A DNA stretch of 64,000 bases. Origin: Pseudomonas grimontii. Its GTDB lineage: Bacteria > Pseudomonadota > Gammaproteobacteria > Pseudomonadales > Pseudomonadaceae. A program made the translations under genes and the position numbers. A model generated the notes under the pieces. That model was not told the origin of the DNA. It did not search any database and worked only from the letters and a program-made list of their open reading frames with translations. The DNA lies in assembly GCF_007858185.1 (NCBI RefSeq), contig NZ_VFES01000016.1, positions 107,917 through 171,916 of the forward strand, in the 5' to 3' direction. Shown piece after piece: positions 16,410 to 25,450 of this stretch; the stretch's first letter is position 1, and each line of letters opens with the position of its first letter.

Positions 16410-17668
16410 ACATTGCGGTCGAGCACATTGCCACCGATCAACCGCCGGATGAAGCCAAGGCCCGCGACCTCGATTACGGTTGGCAGCCGGACAATCAGCT
16501 CGAGTTGCTGGAGAACGGCGAGGCGTACTTTCCCAAAGTGTTCGAGGCCTTGCGGGGGGCGCAGCGGGAGATCCTGCTGGAGACTTTTATCCTCTTCGAA
16601 GACAAGGTCGGCCATAAGCTGCAACGCATCTTGATCGAGGCGGCGCAGCGTGGGGTCAAGGTGGTGGTCAGCCTGGATGGTTTCGGCTGCGGCGAATTGA
16701 GCCCCGCTTTTCTCGGCGAATTGGCAGCGGCCGGGGTAGCCGTGCAGATATTTGACCCGGCGTCCAAGACCCTGGGTATCCGGACCAACTGGTTTCGCCG
16801 CCTGCACCGCAAGATCGTGGTGGTGGATGCCGCCGTGGCGTTTATCGGCGGGATCAACTTTTCTGCCGATCACCTGGGGGACTTTGGCCCCGAAGCCAAG
16901 CAGGATTACGCGGTGCAGGTGATTGGCCCGGCGGTGGCCGACCTGCATCATTTCGCCCTCGCACAAAGCGGCCGCCAGGTGCGCACGCGACGTGGGTGGC
17001 GGCGCCGCCAGCAACGGCCTTCGGCATGGTCGACCGATAAAGGCGACGGCTTGGTACGCCTGATTTACCGCGACAATCTGCAACACCGCGACGACATTGA
17101 AGAGGCGTATATCCATGCCTTGAGCAAAGCCCAACAACGCGCGGTGATTGCCAACGCCTACTTCTTCCCCGGTTACCGCCTGCTGCGCGAGATTCGCAAC
17201 GCCGCACGCCGGGGGGTGCACGTGCAATTGATCATGCAGGGCCAGCCCGACGTCCTGTTGGCCAAGCTGGCCGCGCGCATGCTCTACGACTACCTGCTCA
17301 AGGATGGCGTGGTGATTCATGAGTATTGCCAGCGCCCGTTGCACGGCAAGGTCGCGCTGGTGGATGACGAGTGGAGCACGGTGGGTTCGAGCAACCTCGA
17401 CCCGCTGAGCCTGTCGCTGAATCTGGAAGCCAACGTACTGATTCGTGACCGCGCCTTCAATCAGCAGCTGTATGAACGTCTGGAAATACTCGCCAAGGAG
17501 CATTGCCAGACCATGCCGGAAAACCGCAAGCCACGCCTGTGGCTATGGCGATTGACCGTCGGGTTCCTGGTGTTCCATGTGATGCGCCACTTTCCCGCGC
17601 TGACGGGCTGGTTGCCAGCGCACAAGCCACGCTTGAAACCCTTCGAGAGTCAGGCCCATGACGTCTGA
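16406..17668 (+). CDS. clsB: Cardiolipin synthase B
   Basis: A 420-residue phospholipase D superfamily enzyme with two HKD motifs: LHRKIVVVD...GGINFS (first half) and LHGKVALVDDEWSTVGSSNLDP (second half, shown in part). ClsB condenses phosphatidylglycerol molecules, or PG and PE, to cardiolipin at the inner membrane. The start is set at 16406, where ATGA overlaps the ybhP stop; an upstream in-frame GTG lies inside ybhP. A C-terminal hydrophobic stretch (LWLWRLTVGFLVFHVMRHF) may anchor it. It overlaps ybhN by 11 bases, so the three genes are translationally coupled. Confidence 0.93.
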   Translation: MNIAVEHIATDQPPDEAKARDLDYGWQPDNQLELLENGEAYFPKVFEALRGAQREILLETFILFEDKVGHKLQRILIEAAQRGVKVVVSLDGFGCGELSPAFLGELAAAGVAVQIFDPASKTLGIRTNWFRRLHRKIVVVDAAVAFIGGINFSADHLGDFGPEAKQDYAVQVIGPAVADLHHFALAQSGRQVRTRRGWRRRQQRPSAWSTDKGDGLVRLIYRDNLQHRDDIEEAYIHALSKAQQRAVIANAYFFPGYRLLREIRNAARRGVHVQLIMQGQPDVLLAKLAARMLYDYLLKDGVVIHEYCQRPLHGKVALVDDEWSTVGSSNLDPLSLSLNLEANVLIRDRAFNQQLYERLEILAKEHCQTMPENRKPRLWLWRLTVGFLVFHVMRHFPALTGWLPAHKPRLKPFESQAHDV

Positions 17669-18614
17669 AAACAACGGATCACGCTTCAAGCGCTGGAAAA
17701 AACCACTGACCATCGCCTTCTTCCTCGCGCTGATCGTGCTGTTCACCCTGCTGGCTCGGCGCATTGATTGGAGCGAAGTGGTTCAAACCCTGGGCGACTT
17801 CAAGCTGCGCACCTTGTTTATCGCCAGCACGCTGACCTTGTGCAGCTTTCTCGTCTACGCCAGCTTCGATCTGATCGGTCGCACCTACATCCGCCAGCCG
17901 CTGGGCTGGAAGCAGATCCTGCCAGTCGGGATCATCAGCTATGCGTTCAATCTCAATCTCAGCGCCTGGGTAGGTGGGATCGCCATGCGTTACCGACTGT
18001 ATTCGCGGCTGGGGGTGAGCACCGGCAATATCGCCAAGATCCTCGGCCTGAGCCTGGCCACCAACTGGTTTGGCTATATGGCCTTGGCCGGGGTGGTGTT
18101 CAGCAGCGGGTTGGTGACGATGCCACCGGGTTGGAAGCTAAGCAGCGGCGCACTGCAAGGGGTCGGCGTGTTGCTGATACTGGCCAGCCTCGGTTACCTG
18201 GCGGCGTGCCAGTTTTCGAAAAAGCGCGCCTGGTCGATTCGCGGGATCGAGATCAACCTGCCGTCCCTGCGCATGGCGTGCTTGCAGCTGGCGTTGGGCG
18301 CGTTGAACTGGTCGCTGATGGCAGCGGTGATTTTCACGCTGCTGCCCGCCAAGTTGGACTATCCGCTGGTACTCGGCGTATTGCTGATCAGCGCGATTGC
18401 CGGGGTAGTCACCCATATCCCGGCCGGACTGGGCGTACTCGAGGCGGTGTTTATTGCGCTGCTGCAGCACGAGGCATCACGGGGCAGCTTGCTGGCGGGA
18501 CTGATTGCCTACCGGGCGATCTACTTTATTTGCCCGCTGTTGATCGCGCTGGTGATGTACCTGGGTGTCGAAGCCAAGGCCAAGGCGTTGCGGGTGAAGA
18601 AGACACCCGCTTGA
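17658..18614 (+). CDS. ybhN: YbhN-type LPG synthase/flippase-like membrane protein (UPF0104)
   Basis: A 318-residue integral membrane protein of the lysylphosphatidylglycerol synthetase transmembrane family, with about eight predicted helices. Family-like features are NLNLSAWVGGIAMRYRLYSR (about 95-114) and the later THIPAGLGVLEAVF motif. The soluble aminoacyl-transferase half of MprF is absent, so lipid lysinylation is unlikely. The hydrophobic half acts as a flippase in MprF, and YbhN proteins are thought to move lipids. It is the last gene of ybhP-clsB-ybhN and converges on the next gene with only five bases between stops. Confidence 0.88.
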   Translation: MTSENNGSRFKRWKKPLTIAFFLALIVLFTLLARRIDWSEVVQTLGDFKLRTLFIASTLTLCSFLVYASFDLIGRTYIRQPLGWKQILPVGIISYAFNLNLSAWVGGIAMRYRLYSRLGVSTGNIAKILGLSLATNWFGYMALAGVVFSSGLVTMPPGWKLSSGALQGVGVLLILASLGYLAACQFSKKRAWSIRGIEINLPSLRMACLQLALGALNWSLMAAVIFTLLPAKLDYPLVLGVLLISAIAGVVTHIPAGLGVLEAVFIALLQHEASRGSLLAGLIAYRAIYFICPLLIALVMYLGVEAKAKALRVKKTPA

Positions 18615-18619
18615 TCGCG

Positions 18620-19375
18620 TTATTGGGACTGGATGATGCTTAACCGCTCACCCACCACCATCTCGGTGATCCAGTCCACCAGGATCGAGGTGTAGGCCTG
18701 CTGGGACACCGGGTCGCTAAGGGAATGGTCGGCACCGTCGATGATGCGGTGCGTCAGTGAATGGGTCTGCTGGCACGCCGCGCGGTAACTCATGATGGTC
18801 GCGTGGGGCACATGGTCATCCGTCTCCGACTCGACGATCAGCACATCACCGGTAAATTGTGCGCAGGCATGCAGGGCGCGGTTGGTTTCGGCATGCACCA
18901 GCGTGCTGCGGTAATCCATCAAGTCACCCTTATCCAGGTCACGCTTGGGCTTGAGCCATTCCTGGTCGCGGTACAGCGCCGGCACACGCAGCGCCAGCCA
19001 GCGCACCGGGCGCAATGAAGTGAGAATCGCCGCCAGGTAACCGCCGTAGCTGGTACCCACCACCGCCACCGCCGAGGTGTCGATGGCCGGGTGCGCGAGC
19101 AGACGGTCGTAGGCCGCCAGCAGATCGCGCAGGTTGTCTTCACGGGTGACGCGGGACAACGGGATACCCGTGCCCGCGTGACCACGCAGATCGAAAGTCA
19201 GGCACACGCACCCCAGGCCGGCGATACCTTTGGCTCGCTCCAAGTCACGCTCCTGACTACCGCCCCAGCCGTGCACAAACAACACACCCGGTACTTTGGA
19301 TTTGGGGCTCAGGAACGTGCCGCTCATCTGTTCGTCGTCGATATCGATCGCAATGCTTTCGCTTCTAGCCGTCAT
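18620..19375 (-). CDS. Alpha/beta hydrolase (dienelactone hydrolase/S9-like)
   Basis: A 251-residue cytoplasmic alpha/beta hydrolase. It has the oxyanion-loop HGWGGSQERD, the nucleophile elbow GTSYGG (Ser near residue 110), a likely acid Asp in ESETDDHVP and the catalytic His in DGADHSLSD. No signal peptide is seen. The start overlaps the DUF3182 stop by 11 bases, so the two genes are coupled. The sequence does not point to a substrate; peptide, ester or acyl hydrolysis are all possible. Confidence 0.85.
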   Translation of the reverse strand: MTARSESIAIDIDDEQMSGTFLSPKSKVPGVLFVHGWGGSQERDLERAKGIAGLGCVCLTFDLRGHAGTGIPLSRVTREDNLRDLLAAYDRLLAHPAIDTSAVAVVGTSYGGYLAAILTSLRPVRWLALRVPALYRDQEWLKPKRDLDKGDLMDYRSTLVHAETNRALHACAQFTGDVLIVESETDDHVPHATIMSYRAACQQTHSLTHRIIDGADHSLSDPVSQQAYTSILVDWITEMVVGERLSIIQSQ

Positions 19376-20474
19376 AAGATTTAACCGTCACGTACTTGAG
19401 AAGAAAGTCGCTGTTTTCGGCCGGGCCCCGGTACACCTCGATGGCATCCGCCGGCAGCGCCTGGTCCACGTAGGTTTCCACCGAAGACACATGAATGGCC
19501 TTGAGGCCTGGGTGGTTGATAAAACTTTGCAGCGCCGCGACTTCCGCGCTGCTGGCGCCGCCCATGCGCCAGGACTGTTCGAGTACGCCACTGCGGCGCT
19601 GGCCTTCACTGTCCAGGCCCTGGGCGATGTCGTAGTTGCGTCGGGAAGCGTAGAAACCAGGGTAAGCCTCATCGGCGGCCGCGTCGAAGACCTGGGCCTG
19701 TTCGATGGCTTGGCGCACACCGTCGGGCAGGTCGAGCGTGAGCAAGTCCTCGTAGCCGCCCGGCACCACCAGCAGGTTGGAGCCGCCATAAACCTCTTCA
19801 CCCTGCCCGTCCTTCGTCAGGTATTGCTCGCCGCAGTAACTGAACACGTGATCACCGATAAAACTCTGGCCCACACTATGGGTGACCACATCGTGCAGGT
19901 CTTGTTCCAGCACCACGCCCTCGCTGAACATCTGCGCCGCTTCGGGGCGCGCCAGCACGGCCTCGAATGCATCAAGGCTGTGGATAACTTCCTGGCCGCG
20001 TCCGGCGCAGGCGTGCACGGGTTTCAGCCGAATCGGCCCGCTGTAAAGCAGGCGTTCGGCGGCAGGTCGTGCATCCTCCAAGGCAAATACGCTAAGACCC
20101 GCCAGAACCACATCGCGTACACGCTCGCAGAATAACGGCGACCAGCCTTCGGGGGCTTTCGCTTCGGGGCTTAGCAGCCCATGGCTGATGGCTTTGGTGC
20201 AGATGAAGTCGTGATCGACGTAACCGCCCCACAGGTCTTCCGGGCCTTTGACCTGAAGCGCGCGGGCCTGGGCTGGCCCCACCAGGGTTTGTGTGGGTAG
20301 CAGGTAGAGTTCACGACCGGTGTGTTTTTGTGGGTCGTAACTGCCGCCGAATTTGAGCCCCAGGATCTGCGCCAGCCAGCGGGCCAAGGCGCGGTTGGTT
20401 TCGACTTCATGCTGGGGCGCGCCCTCTCGCGTGGAGTGAGCGACGATCCATTTTTTGCGTTGAATCGGGGTCAT
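19365..20474 (-). CDS. DUF3182 family protein (ATP-grasp-like)
   Basis: A 369-residue protein beginning MTPIQRKKWIVAHSTREG. The ATG at 20474 is chosen because AAGGGGGA precedes it by three to four bases; the frame stays open upstream to 20528 without a ribosome site. Segments such as SGPIRLKPVHACAGRGQEVI and VVLEQDL resemble the ATP-binding and grasp regions of ATP-grasp ligases, but I cannot name a reaction. It is coupled with the alpha/beta hydrolase gene, so a paired ligase/hydrolase function is conceivable. Confidence 0.8.
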   Translation of the reverse strand: MTPIQRKKWIVAHSTREGAPQHEVETNRALARWLAQILGLKFGGSYDPQKHTGRELYLLPTQTLVGPAQARALQVKGPEDLWGGYVDHDFICTKAISHGLLSPEAKAPEGWSPLFCERVRDVVLAGLSVFALEDARPAAERLLYSGPIRLKPVHACAGRGQEVIHSLDAFEAVLARPEAAQMFSEGVVLEQDLHDVVTHSVGQSFIGDHVFSYCGEQYLTKDGQGEEVYGGSNLLVVPGGYEDLLTLDLPDGVRQAIEQAQVFDAAADEAYPGFYASRRNYDIAQGLDSEGQRRSGVLEQSWRMGGASSAEVAALQSFINHPGLKAIHVSSVETYVDQALPADAIEVYRGPAENSDFLLKYVTVKSYDG

Positions 20475-20645
20475 GCGTCCCCCTTGGCCATCCCGCCATG
20501 TGTGTGCGGGAAAGGCTGCAGGTATCACGCCAAGGTTGTGTCCAAGAGAATGCGTTTAAAATCAAGTCGTTGATAAAAAGGCGATGGCAGTTGGCCTGCC
20601 TGATTCTGCACGACGCCGCCTTGAACGCACGGCGTTCTGCACGAT

Positions 20646-21605
20646 TCACACGCCAAAACGGCTGCGGTAGTCACTGGGGGCCAACCCGGTGATTTTTTTG
20701 AAAATGGCGCGAAAAGCGCTGGGGTCCTGATAGCCCACGGTCCAGGCAATATGGTCGATGGTGCCGTTGGTGAACTCCAGCATCTGCCGCGCCTTGCCCA
20801 CGCGCAGGTGTTGGCAGTATTCGGTGGGTTTCAAGCCGGTAGCATTGCGAAAGCGTCGCAGGAAGGTGCGCTCCTCGAGCCCCGCCTCTTGCGCCATGCT
20901 GGCGACGGACACGTCCACCGCGCCGCTGGCTTGCAACCCATGCTGGACCTTGAGGATGGCCGCGTCGCCATGGCTGAGGATCGGCGCGAAGTTACTGCCG
21001 CATTGACTGGCGCTGTCGCTGTGTTCGATCACCAGGAAACGCGCGGTGTCAGCGGCGATGCTCGGCCCCATCAGGCGGTCGACCAGGCGCAGGCCCAACT
21101 CGGACCAGGCCATCAGCCCGGCGGTCGTGATCAGGTCGCCGTCATCGACGATGGGTTTATCCGCCTCCAGCCGCACGGCCGGGTAACGCGCGGCAAAGGA
21201 CTTGGCGGAAGACCAATGGGTGGTGGCGCTGCGACCATCCAGCAACCCACTGCGCGCCAGCATGATCGAGCCGATGCACACGCCGCCGAGTACGGTGCCC
21301 GCCGCGTGTTGCTGGCGAATCCACTCCAGTAACGCGGGGGGCGCCTGTTCTTCGGTGAATTCGCCAATCGACGGAGGCACCAGCACGGCCATCATCGGTT
21401 GGTCAGGGCCGGGGTCGCTGGCGAATCCCCTTGTCGGCTTGCCACTGGCGTCGACCTGCCAATGGCTGACCCGCAACACCGGCAGCTGCGCAGACTGATG
21501 CTCGGCGGCGATCCGGTTGGCGACCCCGAACAGGTCGGTCAAGCCGTGCACCGCTGCCAACTGCGCCCCCTGGTAGATCAACACGCCCAGCTCAACAACC
21601 GCCAT
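20646..21605 (-). CDS. GlxA family transcriptional regulator (DJ-1/PfpI plus AraC domains)
   Basis: A 319-residue regulator. The N-terminal half (1-190) is a DJ-1/PfpI-like domain with the conserved Cys elbow GVCIGSIMLA. The C-terminal half is an AraC-type double helix-turn-helix with VASMAQEAGLEERTFLRRF and the hallmark HIAWTVGYQDPSAFRAIFKK (two separate segments). The start is moved to the ATG at 21605, preceded by AGGGGGA at nine bases. It is divergent from the isochorismatase-like gene 96 bases away, which is a natural candidate target. Confidence 0.92.
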   Translation of the reverse strand: MAVVELGVLIYQGAQLAAVHGLTDLFGVANRIAAEHQSAQLPVLRVSHWQVDASGKPTRGFASDPGPDQPMMAVLVPPSIGEFTEEQAPPALLEWIRQQHAAGTVLGGVCIGSIMLARSGLLDGRSATTHWSSAKSFAARYPAVRLEADKPIVDDGDLITTAGLMAWSELGLRLVDRLMGPSIAADTARFLVIEHSDSASQCGSNFAPILSHGDAAILKVQHGLQASGAVDVSVASMAQEAGLEERTFLRRFRNATGLKPTEYCQHLRVGKARQMLEFTNGTIDHIAWTVGYQDPSAFRAIFKKITGLAPSDYRSRFGV

Positions 21606-21701
21606 TGTCAGTTTTCCCCCTGTTATTGTCGGTGCAGCCAATCCCGCGCCCCGGCGCCAGCTAACATACTGGCCCCATCAACCCATCACGAGGCAATACC
21701 C

Positions 21702-22265
21702 ATGGCCAAGCAAGCGCTCATCCTAATCGATATCCAGAACGACTACTTCCCTCAAGGCAAGTGGCCGCTCGATGGCGTGGAAGCTGCGGCGGACAAGGCT
21801 GCGCAGGTGCTCCAGGCCTTTCGCCAGAACGGGGATGCGGTGATTCATGTGCGCCATGAATTCACTTCCGAGGATGCACCGTTTTTCACCCCGAACTCTG
21901 AGGGAGCCTATTTGCACCCCAAGGTGCTGAACGAGGGCAGCGAGCCGGTGGTGCTTAAACATTTCGTGAATTCGTTCCGCGAAACCCATCTACGCGCCCT
22001 GCTGGAACAGCGCAGCATCACCGAACTGGTGGTGGTCGGCAGCATGAGCCATATGTGCGTCGATGCTGTGGTGCGGGCGGCAGCGGACCTGGGCTACAAG
22101 GTCACGGTGATTCATGACGCGTGCGCCACCCGCGATCTGGAATTCAACGGGCAGGTGATTCCAGCGGCGCAGGTGCATGGCGCGTATATGGCGTCGTTGG
22201 CGTTTGGTTACGCGGGCGTAGTGTCGGCGGATGAGTATTTGAAGGCGCAAGCAGCAGCGGCGTAA
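21702..22265 (+). CDS. Isochorismatase-like cysteine hydrolase
   Basis: A 187-residue enzyme of the isochorismatase/nicotinamidase superfamily. The Asp-Lys-Cys triad can be placed: Asp10 in LILIDIQNDYF, Lys in EPVVLKHFVNSF and Cys in GSMSHMCVDAVVRAA. The cis-peptide region fits the family. It has no metal-binding DxHxxxH typical of nicotinamidase, so a general amidohydrolase (ureidoacrylate or biuret type) is more likely. The start is the ATG at 21702. It is divergently arranged with the GlxA-type regulator. Confidence 0.88.
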   Translation: MAKQALILIDIQNDYFPQGKWPLDGVEAAADKAAQVLQAFRQNGDAVIHVRHEFTSEDAPFFTPNSEGAYLHPKVLNEGSEPVVLKHFVNSFRETHLRALLEQRSITELVVVGSMSHMCVDAVVRAAADLGYKVTVIHDACATRDLEFNGQVIPAAQVHGAYMASLAFGYAGVVSADEYLKAQAAAA

Positions 22266-22286
22266 GCGCTGCTTGCTTGCGTGCCA

Positions 22287-23048
22287 TTAGCGGGTCGCGA
22301 TGATAAACAGGCGCGGGAATGGCAGTAATACGGTGCCATCGCCTAGAGCTGGGTAAGCTTGGGCAATCCGCGTCTGGTATTCCTGTAGGAAGTCGGTCTT
22401 TTCGCTATCGGTCAGCGGCGCTAGAAAGGGTCGCAAACCCGACCCCTTAAACCACTCAACCACGGCCGCATGGTCCGCCAATGGGTGCTGGTAAGTGGTG
22501 CGCCATACATCGACGGTGCTGCAGTGTTTGCTCAGCAGTTCGTAGTAGTAACTCGCCGTGTGGCGTTCATTGTGCTTGACCGCGCCAATCCTGGCAGCCC
22601 ACAGGCCCTCGGCCGCGACTTCACGCGCAAGCCGGTGTGCGGGCTCATCGAGGTTGTCCGGGGTTTGCACTGCCAGTGTGCCGCCGGGCGTCAGCTGGTT
22701 GACCAGATGAGGGTAAAGCGTGGCGTGATTGGGCAGCCATTGCAGCGAAGCGTTGGCGAGGATCACGTCGAATTTTTGCGCGGGACTCCAGGCGCCGATA
22801 TCGGCCAGTTCAAAGCTCAACTCCGGCAGGCGTTTGCGCGCGTCGATCAACATATCGTCGGAGCTGTCCATGCCGATGACGTGTGCCTGAGGGAAACGCT
22901 CGGCCAGCACTTCAGTGGAATTGCCAGGGCCACAACCCAGGTCGACGGCGGTGTTCACCTCATTATTTGGAATGGCTGCAACCAGGTCACGGACCGGACG
23001 GGTGCGCTGTTGCTCGAACATCGTGTACTGCTTGGCTGACCAGGTCAT
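22287..23048 (-). CDS. tam: Trans-aconitate 2-methyltransferase
   Basis: A 253-residue SAM-dependent methyltransferase starting MTWSAKQYTMFEQQRTRP, the typical Tam N-terminus. Motif I is VDLGCGPGNS, with the acidic end of the next strand in GMDSSDDML and motif IV in VILANASLQWL. Tam methylates trans-aconitate, which forms spontaneously from cis-aconitate and inhibits aconitase. An SD-like AAGGAGA lies upstream of the ATG. It converges with the cysteine hydrolase gene (21 bases apart) and has no obvious operon partner. Confidence 0.9.
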   Translation of the reverse strand: MTWSAKQYTMFEQQRTRPVRDLVAAIPNNEVNTAVDLGCGPGNSTEVLAERFPQAHVIGMDSSDDMLIDARKRLPELSFELADIGAWSPAQKFDVILANASLQWLPNHATLYPHLVNQLTPGGTLAVQTPDNLDEPAHRLAREVAAEGLWAARIGAVKHNERHTASYYYELLSKHCSTVDVWRTTYQHPLADHAAVVEWFKGSGLRPFLAPLTDSEKTDFLQEYQTRIAQAYPALGDGTVLLPFPRLFIIATR

Positions 23049-23280
23049 CGCGGCTCTCCTTGTTCTTTTGAAGTGGGTTACAGCCTAAATCGTGTGCCCC
23101 ATGAGGACAAATGCCAGGACCGGCGATCTTCGATCCCGTCATTTAATCCGTTGCAGAAAACTCATGTACGGTTCCCCATTCATGATGGAGTCTTCGCGCA
23201 TCTGGCCGTCAGGCCTGGGCTCAAGAATGATAGGGGGTGAATAATTTGTGCCTGGGTGCAGTTTCATTCATCACGAAATT
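23049..23280. other. Intergenic stretch, tam to ssb terminator
   Basis: This gap should carry the tam promoter (read leftwards). I see no ORF with a credible ribosome site, no tRNA-like fold and no strong inverted repeat in it; it ends at the ssb terminator. Confidence 0.5.
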
Positions 23281-23318
23281 GCAAAAAAAGCCCCGAGAGC
23301 AAGGCTCACGGGGCTTTT
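23281..23318 (-). terminator. Rho-independent terminator of ssb
   Basis: On the minus strand AAAAGCCCCGTGAGCC, a short loop and GGCTCTCGGGGCTTTTTTT form a GC-rich stem with a long U run, 35 bases after the ssb stop. Confidence 0.9.
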
Positions 23319-23352
23319 CAGGGAAGCTGTGCGGATTGCTCCGAGCGGTATC

Positions 23353-23868
23353 CTAGAACGGAATATCGTCATCAAAGCTGTCGAAATCCGGAGCCGGCTG
23401 CGGAGCGGCCTGTTGCGGTGCTGGACGCGACTCACGCTGTGGCTGCTGGCTTGGCTGTGGACGCGACTGCTGCGGGCGCGGAGCCGAGTTGGACATGCCA
23501 CCCTGGCCTTGTTGGTCGCCCTGTGGACGGCCGCCCAGCAGTTGCATGGTGCCTTGCATGTCGACCACGATTTCAGTGGTGTAACGCTTGATGCCGTCTT
23601 TTTCCCACTCGCGGGTTTGCAGCTTGCCTTCGATGTAGACCTGCGAACCTTTGCGCAGGTACTCACCAGCGATCTCTGCCACCTTGCCGAACATCGACAC
23701 ACGGTGCCATTCGGTTTTCTCGACCTTCTGGCCGGTCTGCTTGTCGGTCCACTGTTCGCTGGTCGCCAGACTCAGGTTGGTCACGGCGTTACCGTTAGGC
23801 AAGTAGCGAACTTCGGGATCCTGGCCGCATGTACCGACCAATATGACTTTGTTAACCCCACGGGCCAT
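23353..23868 (-). CDS. ssb: Single-stranded DNA-binding protein
   Basis: A 171-residue SSB. The OB-fold occupies residues 1-110 (MARGVNKVILVGTCGQDPEV, GNAVTNLSLATSEQW, GSQVYIEGKLQTREW). A Gln/Pro/Ala-rich disordered linker follows, and the conserved acidic tip DSFDDDIPF docks partner repair and replication proteins. It works as a tetramer on ssDNA. It follows the MFS gene with nine bases between and ends at a strong terminator; ssb and uvrA are close neighbours, as in many gammaproteobacteria. Confidence 0.97.
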   Translation of the reverse strand: MARGVNKVILVGTCGQDPEVRYLPNGNAVTNLSLATSEQWTDKQTGQKVEKTEWHRVSMFGKVAEIAGEYLRKGSQVYIEGKLQTREWEKDGIKRYTTEIVVDMQGTMQLLGGRPQGDQQGQGGMSNSAPRPQQSRPQPSQQPQRESRPAPQQAAPQPAPDFDSFDDDIPF

Positions 23869-23877
23869 AACGTTCTC

Positions 23878-25272
23878 CTATGCTGGGCGCGCTGTCGGCA
23901 CTGGGTTGACCAGTTGCTCGAGCGTCGCGCGATCCAATAATTCGGTGTCCAATTTGATGTAAATGGCCGCCTCTTCAGCGACCACGACGGCATCTGTTAC
24001 CCCTACGACGGCCTTCAGGCGCTCTACCAGACCGTTTTCACGGATCGCCTCAGGCGATAGCGGCAAACGCAGGCTTGTGACGTAGGGAGGTTCGCGCATG
24101 GTAACAGCAAAGGCCAACCAAAGTGCAGCCAGCCCGGCGCATCCGAGGAACACAACCGACAAACCGCCATGCTGGAACATCCAGCCGCCCATGATGCCGC
24201 CCAACGCCGAGCCAAGGAACTGGCTGGTGGAATACACCCCCATCGCCGTGCCCTTGCCACCCGCCGGTGAAACTTTACTGATCAGCGAAGGCAATGAAGC
24301 CTCCAGCAGGTTGAACGCGGTGAAGAACACCACCGTGCCGATAACCAGCGCCCGTAGGCTGTCGCCGAACTGCCAGAAGAATAGTTCAGTGAGCATCAAT
24401 GTCGCGACGGCGCCCAGTAAAACTCGTTTCATTTTGCGTTTCTTCTCGCCATAGATGATGAACGGGATCATGGCAAAGAAAGAGATCAGCAAGGCTGTCA
24501 GGTAGACCCACCAGTGCTGTTCCTTGGGCAGCCCGGCTTTCTGCACCAGGGCCAGGGGCAAGGCGACGAAGCTGCACATCAGCATTGCGTGTAATACGAA
24601 GATACCTAAGTCCAGGCGCAACAGGTCCGGGTGCTTGAGCGTCGGCAATAGCGCCTTGCGTGCGACGCCCGACTCACGGTGCTGCAACGTGCCGGTTGAG
24701 CGCGGCACCATGAAGGCCACGATCACGATCCCGAACAACGCCATGCCGCCGGTGGCAAGGAACAAGCCGTGCAAGCCAAAGGCGCGCGTCAGCAACGGGC
24801 CGACAACCATGGCCACGGCGAACGACAGGCCGATGGTCATGCCGATCATGGCCATGGCCTTGGTGCGGTGTTGCTCGCGGGTGAGGTCGGACAGCAGCGC
24901 CATGACGGCAGCGGAAATCGCCCCGGCACCTTGCAGGATGCGCCCGGCGATCACGCCCCAGATCGAATCGGATTGCGCCGCGAGCACGCTGCCTAGGGCG
25001 AAGACGATCAGCCCGAGGTAAATCACAGGACGCCGGCCAATGCGGTCGGAAATGATTCCGAACGGGATCTGAAAAATCGCCTGGGTCAGGCCATAGGCGC
25101 CAATCGCCAGGCCGATCAGTGCGGGGGTCGCGCCTGCCAGATCCATTCCATAGGTCGCCAGTACCGGCAACACCATGAACATGCCAAGCATACGGAACGC
25201 GAACACCAGGGCCAGACCGCTTGCTGCTCGGGTCTCGCCACTACTCATGCGTTCGCTGTGGGGATCGTGCAT
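23878..25272 (-). CDS. MFS transporter with C-terminal soluble extension
   Basis: A 464-residue major facilitator with 12 predicted helices. The loop 2-3 motif is GIISDRIGRRPVIYLG, the N-terminal half includes GRILQGAGAISAA (motif B-like), and the start is MHDPHSERMSSGETRAA. After the last helix a soluble tail of about 70 residues (LKAVVGVTDAVVVAEEAAIYIKLD) resembles a small ferredoxin-like fold. Substrate unknown. It lies between uvrA (divergent) and ssb, as PA4233 does in P. aeruginosa. Confidence 0.9.
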   Translation of the reverse strand: MHDPHSERMSSGETRAASGLALVFAFRMLGMFMVLPVLATYGMDLAGATPALIGLAIGAYGLTQAIFQIPFGIISDRIGRRPVIYLGLIVFALGSVLAAQSDSIWGVIAGRILQGAGAISAAVMALLSDLTREQHRTKAMAMIGMTIGLSFAVAMVVGPLLTRAFGLHGLFLATGGMALFGIVIVAFMVPRSTGTLQHRESGVARKALLPTLKHPDLLRLDLGIFVLHAMLMCSFVALPLALVQKAGLPKEQHWWVYLTALLISFFAMIPFIIYGEKKRKMKRVLLGAVATLMLTELFFWQFGDSLRALVIGTVVFFTAFNLLEASLPSLISKVSPAGGKGTAMGVYSTSQFLGSALGGIMGGWMFQHGGLSVVFLGCAGLAALWLAFAVTMREPPYVTSLRLPLSPEAIRENGLVERLKAVVGVTDAVVVAEEAAIYIKLDTELLDRATLEQLVNPVPTARPA

Positions 25273-25450
25273 GGAAAAACCTCGTGTGAACCGGCGGCGA
25301 TTCTACCAGTCCCATCGATTGAGAGGGTATATGCGGCGCTTTGCCGCGCAGCTTTCATGTAAGGCTGCACCCGGCACTTTGACAGTGTATATTCATCCAG
25401 TCCTTAGCCGTATACTCCTGCATTATTTACGCCCGCCGTGCGAGGCCATC

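Noticed and set aside
25385..25400. LexA-like GTGTATATTCATCCAG upstream of uvrA
   Set aside because: Only 12 of 16 positions fit the box, and both outer CTG/CAG half-sites are imperfect; too weak to list as an SOS operator.
25175..25450. N-terminal extension of uvrA from an upstream ATG
   Set aside because: It runs through the MFS gene start and the promoter region, and the family N-terminus begins at 25451.
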